A stretch of 39,118 nucleotides of DNA from Chloroflexota bacterium (GTDB taxonomy: Bacteria; Chloroflexota; Anaerolineae; UBA1429). Below the pieces are notes generated by a model. It saw only the letters and a program-made list of their open reading frames with translations, had not been told where the DNA came from and ran no database searches. The DNA is taken from positions 1 through 39,118 of the forward strand of contig JAJFUJ010000083.1 of assembly GCA_021372475.1 (NCBI GenBank), read 5' to 3'. Of this stretch, positions 26,491 through 34,798 are shown piece by piece; within the stretch, counting starts at the first letter, position 1, and each line of letters starts with the position of its first letter. Both the position numbers and the translations under genes were made by a program.

Positions 26491-27555
26491 ATGAACTCAC
26501 GTCAACGCGTCTTGAGCGCGCTTGCTCGCCAAGGCTATGATCGTATTCCTGTCCATCATGAGGGTACTCCTGAAGTCAATACCCTGTTGAAGCAGCATTT
26601 CGGCATCACGGACGACCTCGAACTGGCCGTGCGGCTGGGAGATGACTTGCGCAATGTAGCCGGCAGCTATATTGGGCCGGAACGCCGGCACTTTCCGGAT
26701 GGCAGCGTCGAAGGGCTGTGGGGCGAACGCTATAACGATATCCCCTATGGGGATGGGATAGGCACCTATCCGGAGGCAGTGTATCTGCCCTTTGCAGAGA
26801 TCGATGATGCCGCTCAACTAAAAGATTACCCGTTCCCGAGCGCAGACTGGTACGATTTTAGTTCCATCCCCGCCCAATGCACAAAATACGCCGACTATGC
26901 TATTGTCTTTGGCGGAGCTGGTTCGCTGGACTTTATGAACAGCATCGCCCGTTGCCGAGGTGTGGAGAAGGTTCTGTATGACGTTGCCACCGAGGAGCCG
27001 GTTTACCAGCTCCTGGTAGAACAGCGGTTTCAGTTCTTTTACGACATCGCTGAACGCGCGCTGCAGGCAGCTAATGGACAGATCGCAATCCTTCACTGTG
27101 GTGAGGACCTGGGCACACAGCGCGGACCGATTATCTCGATGCGCTCCTTCAACCGGCTGTTTGCCCCTTATTACCAGCGTTACTTTGAGTTAGCTCATCG
27201 CTACGGTGCCAAGTCGATGATGCACGTTTGCGGCAGCGCGCGCTTTTTTATCCCGCGCTTAATCGAGCTCGGCCTGGATATCCTGGATGTGGTGCAGGTA
27301 GCGGCGGAAGGGATGGAGCTGGGCGGGCTCAAACGGGATTTCGGGCGCGACCTGAACTTCTGCGGCTCGATGTGCGTCCAGACCATCCTGCCTTTCGGCA
27401 CCCGAGAGGACGTTATCCGCGAGACGCGCTACCGGATGGAGTTGTTCGCACAAGGCGGGTTGATTCTGGGACCTACCCATGCCATCCAGGTGTTTACCCC
27501 GCTCGAGAATATCCTGGCGATGTACCGCACCGCCGGCAGCCTGGTAGGGAACTAA
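26491..27555 (+). CDS. UroD-superfamily protein (cobalamin methyltransferase/decarboxylase-like)
   Basis: The 354-residue TIM barrel opens with MNSRQRVLSALARQGYDRIP, a close match to the start of MtaA/UroD-like proteins, and contains HVCGSARFFIPRLIELGLD (His245, Cys247) and FCGSMCVQTILPFGTREDV (Cys291, Cys295), ending GPTHAIQVFTPLENIL. True uroporphyrinogen decarboxylases differ and sit with haem genes, which are not here. His-x-Cys plus a later Cys recalls the zinc site of corrinoid methyltransferases, but the exact ligands cannot be assigned. Start ATG follows GAAGGAG. It lies 26 bases after the Gfo/Idh gene. The real activity of this sugar-cluster branch is not known to me. Confidence 0.8.
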   Translation: MNSRQRVLSALARQGYDRIPVHHEGTPEVNTLLKQHFGITDDLELAVRLGDDLRNVAGSYIGPERRHFPDGSVEGLWGERYNDIPYGDGIGTYPEAVYLPFAEIDDAAQLKDYPFPSADWYDFSSIPAQCTKYADYAIVFGGAGSLDFMNSIARCRGVEKVLYDVATEEPVYQLLVEQRFQFFYDIAERALQAANGQIAILHCGEDLGTQRGPIISMRSFNRLFAPYYQRYFELAHRYGAKSMMHVCGSARFFIPRLIELGLDILDVVQVAAEGMELGGLKRDFGRDLNFCGSMCVQTILPFGTREDVIRETRYRMELFAQGGLILGPTHAIQVFTPLENILAMYRTAGSLVGN

Positions 27556-27559
27556 CGAT

Positions 27560-28627
27560 ATGCAAAAAGCGAGCCAGCCCGTTGACGAGACACCTCCTGC
27601 GCTGCGCGCGTTATTAGCGCGCCACGCTGCCTGGTGGCGCAAGAGTGGCCTGTTGTATGCGGAGACGCCCGACAGCGGGCTTGGCAGCCTGTGGCTGCCC
27701 CTGGCGGACGGCTCGACCGCCCAGCAGGATATTACGCTCACGCCGGAGATGCTCGATGTAGAACGCCTGGTCGGCCCAGCTTTGGCCAAAGGGGATCTGC
27801 GCACCTGGGGCGATATCATCCAGACGCGTGACGCGTACCTGCGCATACCATGGGTGGAAGCCATCCTCGGCTGCCCTATCCGCACCAGCATCCAGGGCGG
27901 GGCGATGCGCGCCGGCCACTTGTCGTATCCGTGGAAAGCACTTACAGATGATTCCACCGGCACAGCCTGGCTCGAACTGCTGCAACGTATGGTCAGGTTG
28001 CTGGTGGAGCGCTCCGGCGGGCAATTTGCGATTACCCATACGTTGATGCGCGGTACTTCGGACCTGGCTGAGGCTGCCTTGGGACCCGAACTGATGTGCC
28101 TCTCGCAGTACGACCACCCGGCAGAGCTGCGCGTGTTTCTAGAGCGTGCTGCCCAACGTTTTATCGCCATCTGGCGGGCGCAGTGCGAGCTGATACCTCA
28201 GCTCGAACGTGGTTATGTAAACTGGTTTGGCATTTGGGCGCCGGGCACGACCGTGCGTACGCAGTGCGACGCGTCTGCCCTGCTATCGCCGGAGCAGTAC
28301 CGCGATTGGTATCTGCCTTATGATAACATGCTCGCAGAAGCCGCCGATTACGCTGTAATCCATCTGCATTCCGGTTCGCTGCATACGGTGGAAGCCCTGC
28401 TTCAAATGGAAAAGCCCCAGGCGATACAGATCTCGCTGGATCCGCAGCCCAGCGGTCCCCCGCTGGAAAAGCTTCTGCCGGTATTCCGGCACATCCTGCA
28501 GGTGAAATCGCTCATTATAGACGGTGCGCTCAGTGCCGCTCAGGTCGCGCAGCTACTCGATAAACTGCCAAGCGATGGATTGTGTATCATCGTGCGCGGG
28601 AATCCGGAGCAGCTTCCAGGGCTATAA
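27560..28627 (+). CDS. Divergent second UroD-superfamily protein
   Basis: This 355-residue protein sits four bases after the previous gene. It keeps the general UroD/MtaA layout: an N-terminal helical part, GGAMRAGHLSYPWK, a central PAELRVFLERAAQRFIAIW, VNWFGIWAPGTTVRTQCDAS, and a C-terminal barrel strand series (AVIHLHSGSLHTVEALLQM, AIQISLDPQ, LIIDGALS). The opening RxRxLxAL signature of the family is missing, and the end differs from its neighbour, so it may be a paralogue acting as partner subunit or with altered substrate. No zinc-type His-x-Cys pair is seen. Superfamily membership is likely from these features, but function is unknown. It converges on the phosphatase-like gene with a 6-base gap and no terminator. 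Confidence 0.68.
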   Translation: MQKASQPVDETPPALRALLARHAAWWRKSGLLYAETPDSGLGSLWLPLADGSTAQQDITLTPEMLDVERLVGPALAKGDLRTWGDIIQTRDAYLRIPWVEAILGCPIRTSIQGGAMRAGHLSYPWKALTDDSTGTAWLELLQRMVRLLVERSGGQFAITHTLMRGTSDLAEAALGPELMCLSQYDHPAELRVFLERAAQRFIAIWRAQCELIPQLERGYVNWFGIWAPGTTVRTQCDASALLSPEQYRDWYLPYDNMLAEAADYAVIHLHSGSLHTVEALLQMEKPQAIQISLDPQPSGPPLEKLLPVFRHILQVKSLIIDGALSAAQVAQLLDKLPSDGLCIIVRGNPEQLPGL

Positions 28628-28633
28628 GTGCAT

Positions 28634-29929
28634 CTAGTCGTCCAGGCGGAGCGCCAACCAAGGAACCAGCATCTCATCCGGGCTCATCCCGCCATGGCGG
28701 CCGCGTTGGCGGAAGCGTTTGCCCTGGCGGTCAAGGTAGTGGTGGCCGCGCGAGAGCACCAGCACGTGCCCAAGACGGGCTAACGCCTCCGACATCGGCT
28801 CGGCGCTGCCCCACAGGCCTGCTTGAACCGCCTCCGCAGTAGGCACCAGCACATAGTCATCCCCTAACGCAGCCTGAATACGCCTAACCACACCAGGATC
28901 TTGGGCCAGGCAGTGCAGATAGGCCGTCCGCGCCTCACCGGTGGCCGGGCCAAGCAGTTCGCTGCGCAGCACGGCATCCGCTTCGACATCGTGCGCCTGG
29001 TCTATCGGAGTCTCCACCCAGCCGTGGTCGGCCATCATCACAAACAATACCCCTTGCTTTTGATGCAATGTTAACCGTTCTAGGAAGTGCTCCTGCATCG
29101 CGCGGCTCACGCTTTGCAATTCCGCCTGCCAATAGCCTCCCTGAGAGCCGTAACGGTGTATAGCAGTATCAATTGTGCTCCAATAAGCAAAATAGTAGCT
29201 GGGCGCATCATCATCTAGAGCTACCAGATTGTATAGATTCTGCCACATATCCTCAGCACTGGAGTAGCCAATCTTGCGTTGGTAACCGCGGTATATCATA
29301 CGGCTGAGGGAGCTGGCCAAGTATTGGGCCGATATTAGGCAGGTGGTACGAATCCCCAAATGACCGAAGCGCTCACCTACGCCCGGGACCGGTAGAAAAG
29401 TCTCCGGATTCAATCCCCAATCCACCAGCGTCTCGCGTCCGGCGCCATAAGAAGGTTTAGGAGTTATCATGTCGGCCACAACCCCGTATTCACGCAGCCA
29501 TAACTCATAACCGACCAGTCCGTGGCTAATGGGCTCTACACCGGTACCCAGGCTGGCCAGGGCTGTCGTCGTAGTGGATGGGCAGGTTGAGGTCATCGGC
29601 AGAAGAATCCCACGCCGTGCCAAATCGCGCCAGATACACGGCGCATTTTCGCGCAGCATCTCTTGCAGATTCAAGTAACCAAGCGCATCAAGCAGCAGTA
29701 CGACAACCTTGGTGATCCCAGAGGTATAATCGCGCCAGTAAAGGGGCGCCAAAGGCTGCCCTCCCGGCAGCGATTTGCCGAGGATAGCTGCGGCCGTTGC
29801 CGGCACATTAACCAGCGAGTAACCATCATAGCGCGGTGCTAAAAACTCCTGCGCCAGTTCCTCCGGCCAAACAGCAGCGGATGAGCGCTGGCGTAGAAGC
29901 TGCTCCAACTCCTGTGCAGACTGCTTCAT
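28634..29929 (-). CDS. Alkaline-phosphatase-superfamily phosphodiesterase/pyrophosphatase-like enzyme
   Basis: The 431-residue protein uses the metal core of the alkaline phosphatase superfamily, which hydrolyses phosphoesters or nucleotide pyrophosphates. Visible are VVVLLLDALGY (first metal Asp), the nucleophile Thr in CPSTTTTALASLGTG, HGLVGYELWL, MMADHGW (Asp-His pair), and a C-terminal RHGGMSPDEMLVPW with another metal His. There is no signal peptide, so cytoplasmic action is likely. Start ATG at 29929 has AGAGG seven bases upstream; the frame continues two codons to a GTG. It faces the UroD-like gene and is transcribed away from the Gfo/Idh gene at 30058. Exact substrate is open. Related enzymes include nucleotide pyrophosphatases and phosphonoacetate hydrolase. 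Confidence 0.82.
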   Translation of the reverse strand: MKQSAQELEQLLRQRSSAAVWPEELAQEFLAPRYDGYSLVNVPATAAAILGKSLPGGQPLAPLYWRDYTSGITKVVVLLLDALGYLNLQEMLRENAPCIWRDLARRGILLPMTSTCPSTTTTALASLGTGVEPISHGLVGYELWLREYGVVADMITPKPSYGAGRETLVDWGLNPETFLPVPGVGERFGHLGIRTTCLISAQYLASSLSRMIYRGYQRKIGYSSAEDMWQNLYNLVALDDDAPSYYFAYWSTIDTAIHRYGSQGGYWQAELQSVSRAMQEHFLERLTLHQKQGVLFVMMADHGWVETPIDQAHDVEADAVLRSELLGPATGEARTAYLHCLAQDPGVVRRIQAALGDDYVLVPTAEAVQAGLWGSAEPMSEALARLGHVLVLSRGHHYLDRQGKRFRQRGRHGGMSPDEMLVPWLALRLDD

Positions 29930-29992
29930 GCACACGCCTCTTGTGTAGAATTAATCAAGCATAACACAGGCGCGATATGCTGCCAAAACTGC

Positions 29993-30020
29993 TGGACAGT
30001 AGTGTTGGCCCGCTTATAAT
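29993..30020 (+). promoter_or_regulatory. Promoter of the second Gfo/Idh/MocA gene
   Basis: TGGACA (29993-29998, five of six), a 16-base spacer and perfect TATAAT (30015-30020). The start near 30027 gives a leader of about 31 bases that contains a good AGGAGG ribosome site. Confidence 0.6.
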
Positions 30021-30057
30021 GATGCCAGTTTGCAAGGAGATTATCAGGAGGACACTC

Positions 30058-31194
30058 ATGAAAATCCGCTACGGTATTGTAGGTGTGGGAGGTATGGGCT
30101 CTGGACACGCTCAGGCGCTGCAGACTATCGAGGAAGCTGGATTAGCGGCTGTATGCGATATTATCCCCGAAGTTGCCGAACGAGTCGGCACACAATACAG
30201 TATCCCATGGTGCACCGATTATCACGAGCTGATCGACCGCAAGGATGTTGATGCTGTGATGGTGGCCACACCGCATTACTTTCATCCAGAGATTGCGATA
30301 TACGCGATGGAAAAGGGCAAACCGGTCATCTCTGAGAAGCCCATCTCTGTGACGGTATCTGCTGCCGATGCGATGGTAGCCACGGCCAAACGCACCGGAG
30401 TGCCCTTCGGCGTGATGTTCCAGACGCGTGCGGAGCCGATCTGGCGGGCAGCGCGCGAAATTGTCGATTCCGGCCGTCTGGGCGAGATCTACCGCACAAT
30501 GCTGGTATATGCGGATTTCCGCTCGCAGGCTTATTACAATTCTGCCGGCTGGCGCGCCACCTGGAACGGTGAAGGAGGAGGAGTGCTCATCAACCAGGCG
30601 CCACACGCCCTGGACCGCTTCTCTTTGCTAGGCGGGCTGCCGAACAAGGTAAGCGCCTTTACCGCCACCCGCAACCACAGCATCGAGGTCGAGGATACTG
30701 CGGCAGCTATGCTCGAATACCCTAACGGCGCGGTTGGCTATATTTACTGCTCCACTACCGAATCACCCGGCACCAATATCATGGAGTTTGCCGGCGAACA
30801 CGGTAAGTTACAGATTGTCGGCAAGCAGATTCGTTTATGGGACGTTCCTGAGGGCGTCAAGGGCTACAGCGACACTTGCACCCAGATGTGGGGCGATCCT
30901 TCATTCGTTGAAGTGCCGGTGACTTTGCCCGAATGTGAGACTGGCCATGCGGTTATTTTGCGTAATATGGCCAGACATATCCTCTACGGTGAAAAGTTGA
31001 TTGCCCCGGGTGTAGAGGGCATCCGCACGGTTGAGCTTATCAACGCGATCATCTTGTCCGGTAAAACTGGCAAACCTGTCAGCGTTCCGGTCGACCGCGA
31101 CCAATACGATGCATTCCTGAAAAGCATGATTCAGGAATCAAAACCGAAGGAATCCACAGGCCCGGACTTGCGCATCACCGATAGCGTGCACTGA
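30058..31194 (+). CDS. Gfo/Idh/MocA-family oxidoreductase (second)
   Basis: This 378-residue enzyme starts with the nucleotide-binding KIRYGIVGVGGMGSGH. It shows the Glu-Lys-Pro motif in VISEKPISVTVS near residue 100, and the catalytic block GGGVLINQAPHALDRF. The ATG at 30058 follows AGGAGG. The frame runs 27 codons further upstream, but that part lies over the promoter. It is a single-gene unit bounded by a promoter and a hairpin terminator. It acts on an unknown sugar or cyclitol with NAD(P). By eye it is not a close duplicate of the family member at 25479. Confidence 0.9.
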   Translation: MKIRYGIVGVGGMGSGHAQALQTIEEAGLAAVCDIIPEVAERVGTQYSIPWCTDYHELIDRKDVDAVMVATPHYFHPEIAIYAMEKGKPVISEKPISVTVSAADAMVATAKRTGVPFGVMFQTRAEPIWRAAREIVDSGRLGEIYRTMLVYADFRSQAYYNSAGWRATWNGEGGGVLINQAPHALDRFSLLGGLPNKVSAFTATRNHSIEVEDTAAAMLEYPNGAVGYIYCSTTESPGTNIMEFAGEHGKLQIVGKQIRLWDVPEGVKGYSDTCTQMWGDPSFVEVPVTLPECETGHAVILRNMARHILYGEKLIAPGVEGIRTVELINAIILSGKTGKPVSVPVDRDQYDAFLKSMIQESKPKESTGPDLRITDSVH

Positions 31195-31200
31195 CTACAA

Positions 31201-31230
31201 AAAGACGCCGACTATGAAGTCGGCGTCTTT
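31201..31230. terminator. Strong bidirectional hairpin terminator
   Basis: AAAGACGCCGACT (31201-31213) and its perfect complement (31218-31230) enclose a four-base loop, ending in TTT on the right and, read leftward, in a similar T-run. It lies between two converging genes and fits termination in both directions. Confidence 0.85.
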
Positions 31231-31232
31231 GC

Positions 31233-32309
31233 TTAACGAGAGCTCGCATCGGGCTCGCGCTGCCAAACGCGCAGGCCCATGCGGCTGAGATAAATCGGGA
31301 TATTCTGATATAAGGGATTTGCCTCCTCGATAGCGCGCAGCATGGCGCGTTTCTCGGGCATGCGCGGACCACACAACAAAGTAATAGAACCGCCTTCGCC
31401 ACCCGCTCCGTTCACCTTCCATCCCAACGCCCCAAAGGAACGGGCAATATCGATGACCTGCTGTGCATCCTTGCTCACAAGATTGGGATGCAGATTGCGC
31501 TGCCCCTCGGTATTGGCAACCATTGCAGCACCCAGGGCGCTGAAATCGCCGGCGTAAATTGCATCTCGCGAAGCTACGGCAGTCTGGCGCAGCGCCTCGA
31601 GCTTAGGGCTATCTGGACCAGCGTTTTCCAGATTACGGATCACCATCTCATGAACTTCGGATGAACTGTGCGATTTACCCAGGAAAATTAACGCCAGCCG
31701 GCTTTCCAGCTCCCACCAGGTAGAGTTGCCCACATAGATGGGCGACACCGCCGCGTAGGGGTATTTGAACATCTCGATAAAGTTGATGCCGCCGTACGCC
31801 GAGCAGAGCTGATCCTGGATGCCGCTCTGCTGCCCGAGCACTTTGGTCTCGATGGTATGTGCCGTATATGCCACCTCGACCGGGCTAAGGCGCGAGGGCG
31901 TAAGCTGGTCCAGCGCCGCTATCAAGGCGACGGTCACAGCAGCCGAAGTACCGGTCGAGCAGCCCGCAGGCGCCTCAGAATAAATCGATATCTGCACAGC
32001 CAAATCTTCCGGGACATCAGTATAATCTATACACGCTTCCAGCAGCGGATGGTGAATCCATTCGTGCTTTTCATTGCGGGGAAATACTGCATATTTTTGG
32101 CCAAAGTTTTCAGCATGCAAGAGCACCCTGTCGCTGACCTGATCGCGGCGGTAAACTTCGATTTGCACTTCGACATACGGGTAAACAGCAATGTTGAATA
32201 TCTTGCCATATTCTGCGAACCAGGTATCCGTCCAGCCGCCGTTATCGCAGATACGAATCGGAGCTACACTGTTGATAATGCGAACCGGATTAGTGTTTGG
32301 TGCTGACAT
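31233..32309 (-). CDS. GHMP-family sugar kinase (HddA/fucokinase-like)
   Basis: This 358-residue ATP-dependent kinase phosphorylates the sugar C1 or C7 position depending on subgroup. The N-terminal motif is APIRICDNGGWTD. The ATP-binding motif is EAPAGCSTGTSAAVTVAL near 110, and the C-terminal GHMP motif 3 is NGAGGEGGSITLL near 315. The pattern GG-x-TD with a following insertion is that of D-glycero-D-manno-heptose 7-phosphate kinase and L-fucose kinase relatives. The start at 32309 follows AAGGAGT. No heptose or nucleotide-sugar genes are seen in the window, so a salvage kinase for a free sugar such as fucose or a heptose is a reasonable guess only. Confidence 0.85.
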   Translation of the reverse strand: MSAPNTNPVRIINSVAPIRICDNGGWTDTWFAEYGKIFNIAVYPYVEVQIEVYRRDQVSDRVLLHAENFGQKYAVFPRNEKHEWIHHPLLEACIDYTDVPEDLAVQISIYSEAPAGCSTGTSAAVTVALIAALDQLTPSRLSPVEVAYTAHTIETKVLGQQSGIQDQLCSAYGGINFIEMFKYPYAAVSPIYVGNSTWWELESRLALIFLGKSHSSSEVHEMVIRNLENAGPDSPKLEALRQTAVASRDAIYAGDFSALGAAMVANTEGQRNLHPNLVSKDAQQVIDIARSFGALGWKVNGAGGEGGSITLLCGPRMPEKRAMLRAIEEANPLYQNIPIYLSRMGLRVWQREPDASSR

Positions 32310-32339
32310 AACCGCACTCCTTAAGCATATGCGTAGTAT

Positions 32340-32367
32340 ATTTTAGCAGTTCATCCACGGTTGTCCA
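32340..32367 (-). promoter_or_regulatory. Promoter of the GHMP kinase gene
   Basis: Read leftward, TGGACA (32367-32362), a 16-base spacer and TAAAAT (32345-32340). The -35 and spacing are identical to those of the promoter at 29993-30020. The leader is about 25 bases. Confidence 0.5.
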
Positions 32368-32432
32368 ATGATATAACGCAACTCTAGCCAGCTAATTGCG
32401 TATAATTAACAGTATTGATCGGAGGAACGAGT

Positions 32433-32852
32433 ATGGCAGATCAAACCAATAAAACGGGCGGTACAAATGCTTCTAGTGCGGAAGAGTGGAAGGAAATCTG
32501 GAGCCAGTTTGCGCAGCAAGTCAGACGCGATGCAGCCAGAGTTGTGGGCGAAGCCCCTGATGCTAGTTGGTCGATAATTGGGCGCAAAGCTGGCGAGGCC
32601 ACTCGCCAAGAGGCGGCCAAACTAGTGAATGCGCCAAAGGATGCTGACTGGGAAACCATCGGGCGCCATATCGAGATGAACGTGCGCACTGGAGTAGCCG
32701 GTGTGGTGGGCGCTTCGCCGGATGCTGATTGGTCAACCGTTGGACAAACGGTTGATCACAAGGTGCGGAGCTTTTTACAGTCGCTGCTCCAAACCAAGCC
32801 CAATCCACCCAGCCAGCCTAAGGACGACGAATTGGTTGATCCCTGGAAATAG
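32433..32852 (+). CDS. Small protein of four exact-period 27-residue repeats
   Basis: The protein has 139 residues, without signal peptide, Cys or membrane segment, and I do not recognise it. After a short polar start it holds four consecutive units of exactly 27 residues, each opening with Trp (W19, W46, W73, W100). The consensus is roughly Trp-x2-Ile/Val-Gly, six to seven residues, Val-Arg, then Ala-x-Val-Val-x-Ala-Pro-x-Asp-Ala-Asp. The tail is Pro/Lys/Asp-rich (QTKPNPPSQPKDDELVDPWK). Helical repeats with buried Trp are suggested. ATG 32433 follows GGAGGAACG, and a TATAAT lies at 32401-32406 without a clear -35. Function is unknown; a scaffold or stress-related helical protein is possible but unsupported. 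Confidence 0.72.
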   Translation: MADQTNKTGGTNASSAEEWKEIWSQFAQQVRRDAARVVGEAPDASWSIIGRKAGEATRQEAAKLVNAPKDADWETIGRHIEMNVRTGVAGVVGASPDADWSTVGQTVDHKVRSFLQSLLQTKPNPPSQPKDDELVDPWK

Positions 32853-32860
32853 CCTATGCT

Positions 32861-32888
32861 GGCTCGCACCAGGCGAGGTTAGCGAGCC
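32861..32888. terminator. Weak hairpin between convergent genes
   Basis: GGCTCGC (32861-32867) pairs with GCGAGCC (32882-32888) around a 14-base loop; an alternative hairpin uses CTCGC-N5-GCGAG. It overlaps the stop of the sugar isomerase-like gene. No T-run follows, so termination is doubtful. Confidence 0.35.
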
Positions 32889-33661
32889 GCCAAAGGCCGC
32901 AGGAAGCGCAGCGCCCGGGCAGTCTCGTCGGTGAAATTTTCTCCCCATCCGCATTCCACCGAGACTTTGCCCGTATATTCGATATCGTGCAGGATGGCGA
33001 ACAAGCGCTCCAGGGGATACATACCGCTGCCTGGGAACCTGCGGCCTGTATCCGCCAGGTGGACGTGTGCGAGCCAATCCGGCTCCTCGGCTATATCTTC
33101 GATCGGTTCGTTTTCCATCATAAAGTGGTATATATCGGCCAGGACGCGAACTTCGTCGCGCCCAACATCTCGCGCTAGCTGGACGCCCTCGCGATAGGTA
33201 TTAATGATATTTGTCTCACTACGGTTAAGCGGCTCGATAGCGATTTTCAAGCCGTACTTGAACGCTTCGTTTGAACACAATTCCAGAAAGTGCACCAGTT
33301 GACCCCAGGCAGCAGCTCGATTGCACCCTTCGGGGATAGTCCGAGCTCCTCCGCTGCCGAAGACCACCACTTCACCGCCCAGGTCGCTTACCCGCTTCAG
33401 AGCATGCTGCACGTACACGGTAACCAGGTTGAAATCGACTTGCGGGCCAACCAACTTGACTTGAGGCGCAACAAACACATTAAAGGTGCGAACGGGCGGA
33501 CGCAAGGCAGCCAACGCCGGCTTGGTCTCCGCAAAGACAGCATCATCTTCCAAGGGAATAAGTACGGATGATACACCGAGCTCGATAAACTCATAACCCG
33601 CTGCTAACTGAGAAACCTTTTCCGGGCTTGTGCATATCCCGATCGGTATCGAGATTCCCAT
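32879..33661 (-). CDS. Xylose-isomerase-like TIM barrel sugar isomerase/epimerase
   Basis: This 260-residue metalloenzyme of the AP-endonuclease-2/xylose-isomerase-like fold isomerises or epimerises keto sugars or hydroxy acids. Metal and acid residues are visible in order: IAIEPLNRSETN (Glu), LADIYHFMMEN (Asp, His), HVHLADTGRRFPG (His), and KVSVECGWG (Glu). The ATG at 33661 is preferred because AGGAGGG precedes it; the frame continues 12 codons upstream into the space before the next gene. It is 17 bases downstream of the Gfo/Idh-like gene on the same strand, so the two probably act together on one sugar. The sugar cannot be named. Confidence 0.85.
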   Translation of the reverse strand: MGISIPIGICTSPEKVSQLAAGYEFIELGVSSVLIPLEDDAVFAETKPALAALRPPVRTFNVFVAPQVKLVGPQVDFNLVTVYVQHALKRVSDLGGEVVVFGSGGARTIPEGCNRAAAWGQLVHFLELCSNEAFKYGLKIAIEPLNRSETNIINTYREGVQLARDVGRDEVRVLADIYHFMMENEPIEDIAEEPDWLAHVHLADTGRRFPGSGMYPLERLFAILHDIEYTGKVSVECGWGENFTDETARALRFLRPLAAR

Positions 33662-33678
33662 GGTACACTCCCTCCTGA

Positions 33679-34761
33679 TTAGAAGAGCGAGAGCCAACTC
33701 TTTTCTGCGCCATCGCGCAGCTTTTCATAGACAATCATCATATGCATAAGGTCAGAGATGTTGCCGTGTCTGGGAGGCTCTTTCGCCAGAATTTTATTTG
33801 CAAACTGCAGCACACTGCCAACATTTCCCTGCACAAAAAGCGATTTGTTATAATATGCCCCGAGCGACATATCGGGTTCCCATACCAGCGGAGCATTTTC
33901 GTCTGAGCCAATGAACGATGTCGCGCGCTCCTCCTCTGGTTCACCTGGAGCGCAATTCGATCGGTAGTAGGTCAACTTGACGCCGTTCTCTACAACGAGA
34001 TTGGCGCCGTTGCCGACAATCTCCAGGCGCTCCGTTGGGCTGGTCAGAGCTTGAGAACCAGTCAGGTGCATATTGCCGACTAAGCCTGAACGATAGTGCA
34101 GGGTGACGCTCACATCACCAAGGGAGCTGCGTAGATAGAATAAACCATCGCATTCCCCGAAAAGGCGCAGTAGAATCGAATACGCTTGCAGGAAATCAGC
34201 CAGGAAGGGAGCCATCGCGAGCGTGTTTGCGCGCACTTCAGCGGGAGGAAGAGCAGCAGGATAGCGCAGTGCAAAGCTGGAAAGGTTGCCAAAAGGTTCT
34301 GAATGGATGATATCATTCGCCTTTAGATAAGCCGGCGCAAACATCTTGGGGAAATTGGCCTGCATCCATTTGCCCCGGCTGGTCAACCCGTATGTAAACT
34401 GTTTCACTTCCGCCAACGAAGCACAAGGAGGCGAATCGACCCACACATGCACGCCCTGGCGCAACGCATACTCCGCCAACTCGGCATAGCGCGGTTTTCC
34501 TTGCACATCTGGTCCTACTACCATAAACACGGCATCGAGTTTTTCCTGGGCAAGCATCGCTTTATGGTTCGGATAAAAATGACGTGCGCCGAACTGCCTG
34601 GCGACTGCCAATCCACGGGTGGTATTGTGGTCGGCAAAAGCCACTAGTTCCACCGGCGCATATTGAAAACAAGGGAGAATGTTGCTTAATGATTGTTCAC
34701 CAGTCCCGATATACCCCGCTTTAAGCCGGGCGGGGTATTCGTGGTTAAATACCGCTTGCAT
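33679..34761 (-). CDS. Gfo/Idh/MocA-family protein lacking the Glu-Lys-Pro motif
   Basis: The 360-residue protein has the Rossmann opening LKAGYIGTGEQSLSNILP and the standard two-domain layout. Where the family normally reads Glu-Lys-Pro after the fourth strand, this one has VWVDSPPCASLAEVKQF, so the conserved catalytic Lys is replaced. The C-terminal domain has FALRYPAALPP and a run of beta strands, but the catalytic Asp-x-Gly-x-His block is not obvious. It may bind the dinucleotide or a sugar without oxidising it. Start ATG 34761 is behind GCAGGAGG; nine extra codons upstream have no support. It is followed 17 bases later by the isomerase/epimerase-like gene. Confidence 0.8.
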   Translation of the reverse strand: MQAVFNHEYPARLKAGYIGTGEQSLSNILPCFQYAPVELVAFADHNTTRGLAVARQFGARHFYPNHKAMLAQEKLDAVFMVVGPDVQGKPRYAELAEYALRQGVHVWVDSPPCASLAEVKQFTYGLTSRGKWMQANFPKMFAPAYLKANDIIHSEPFGNLSSFALRYPAALPPAEVRANTLAMAPFLADFLQAYSILLRLFGECDGLFYLRSSLGDVSVTLHYRSGLVGNMHLTGSQALTSPTERLEIVGNGANLVVENGVKLTYYRSNCAPGEPEEERATSFIGSDENAPLVWEPDMSLGAYYNKSLFVQGNVGSVLQFANKILAKEPPRHGNISDLMHMMIVYEKLRDGAEKSWLSLF

Positions 34762-34798
34762 CTGAGCCTCCTGCCCATGTGTGGGCATTCACATATGC

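Noticed and set aside
26491-28627. Haem biosynthesis (hemE) genes
   Set aside because: The proteins resemble the sugar-cluster and methyltransferase branch of the UroD superfamily, and no other tetrapyrrole gene is near.
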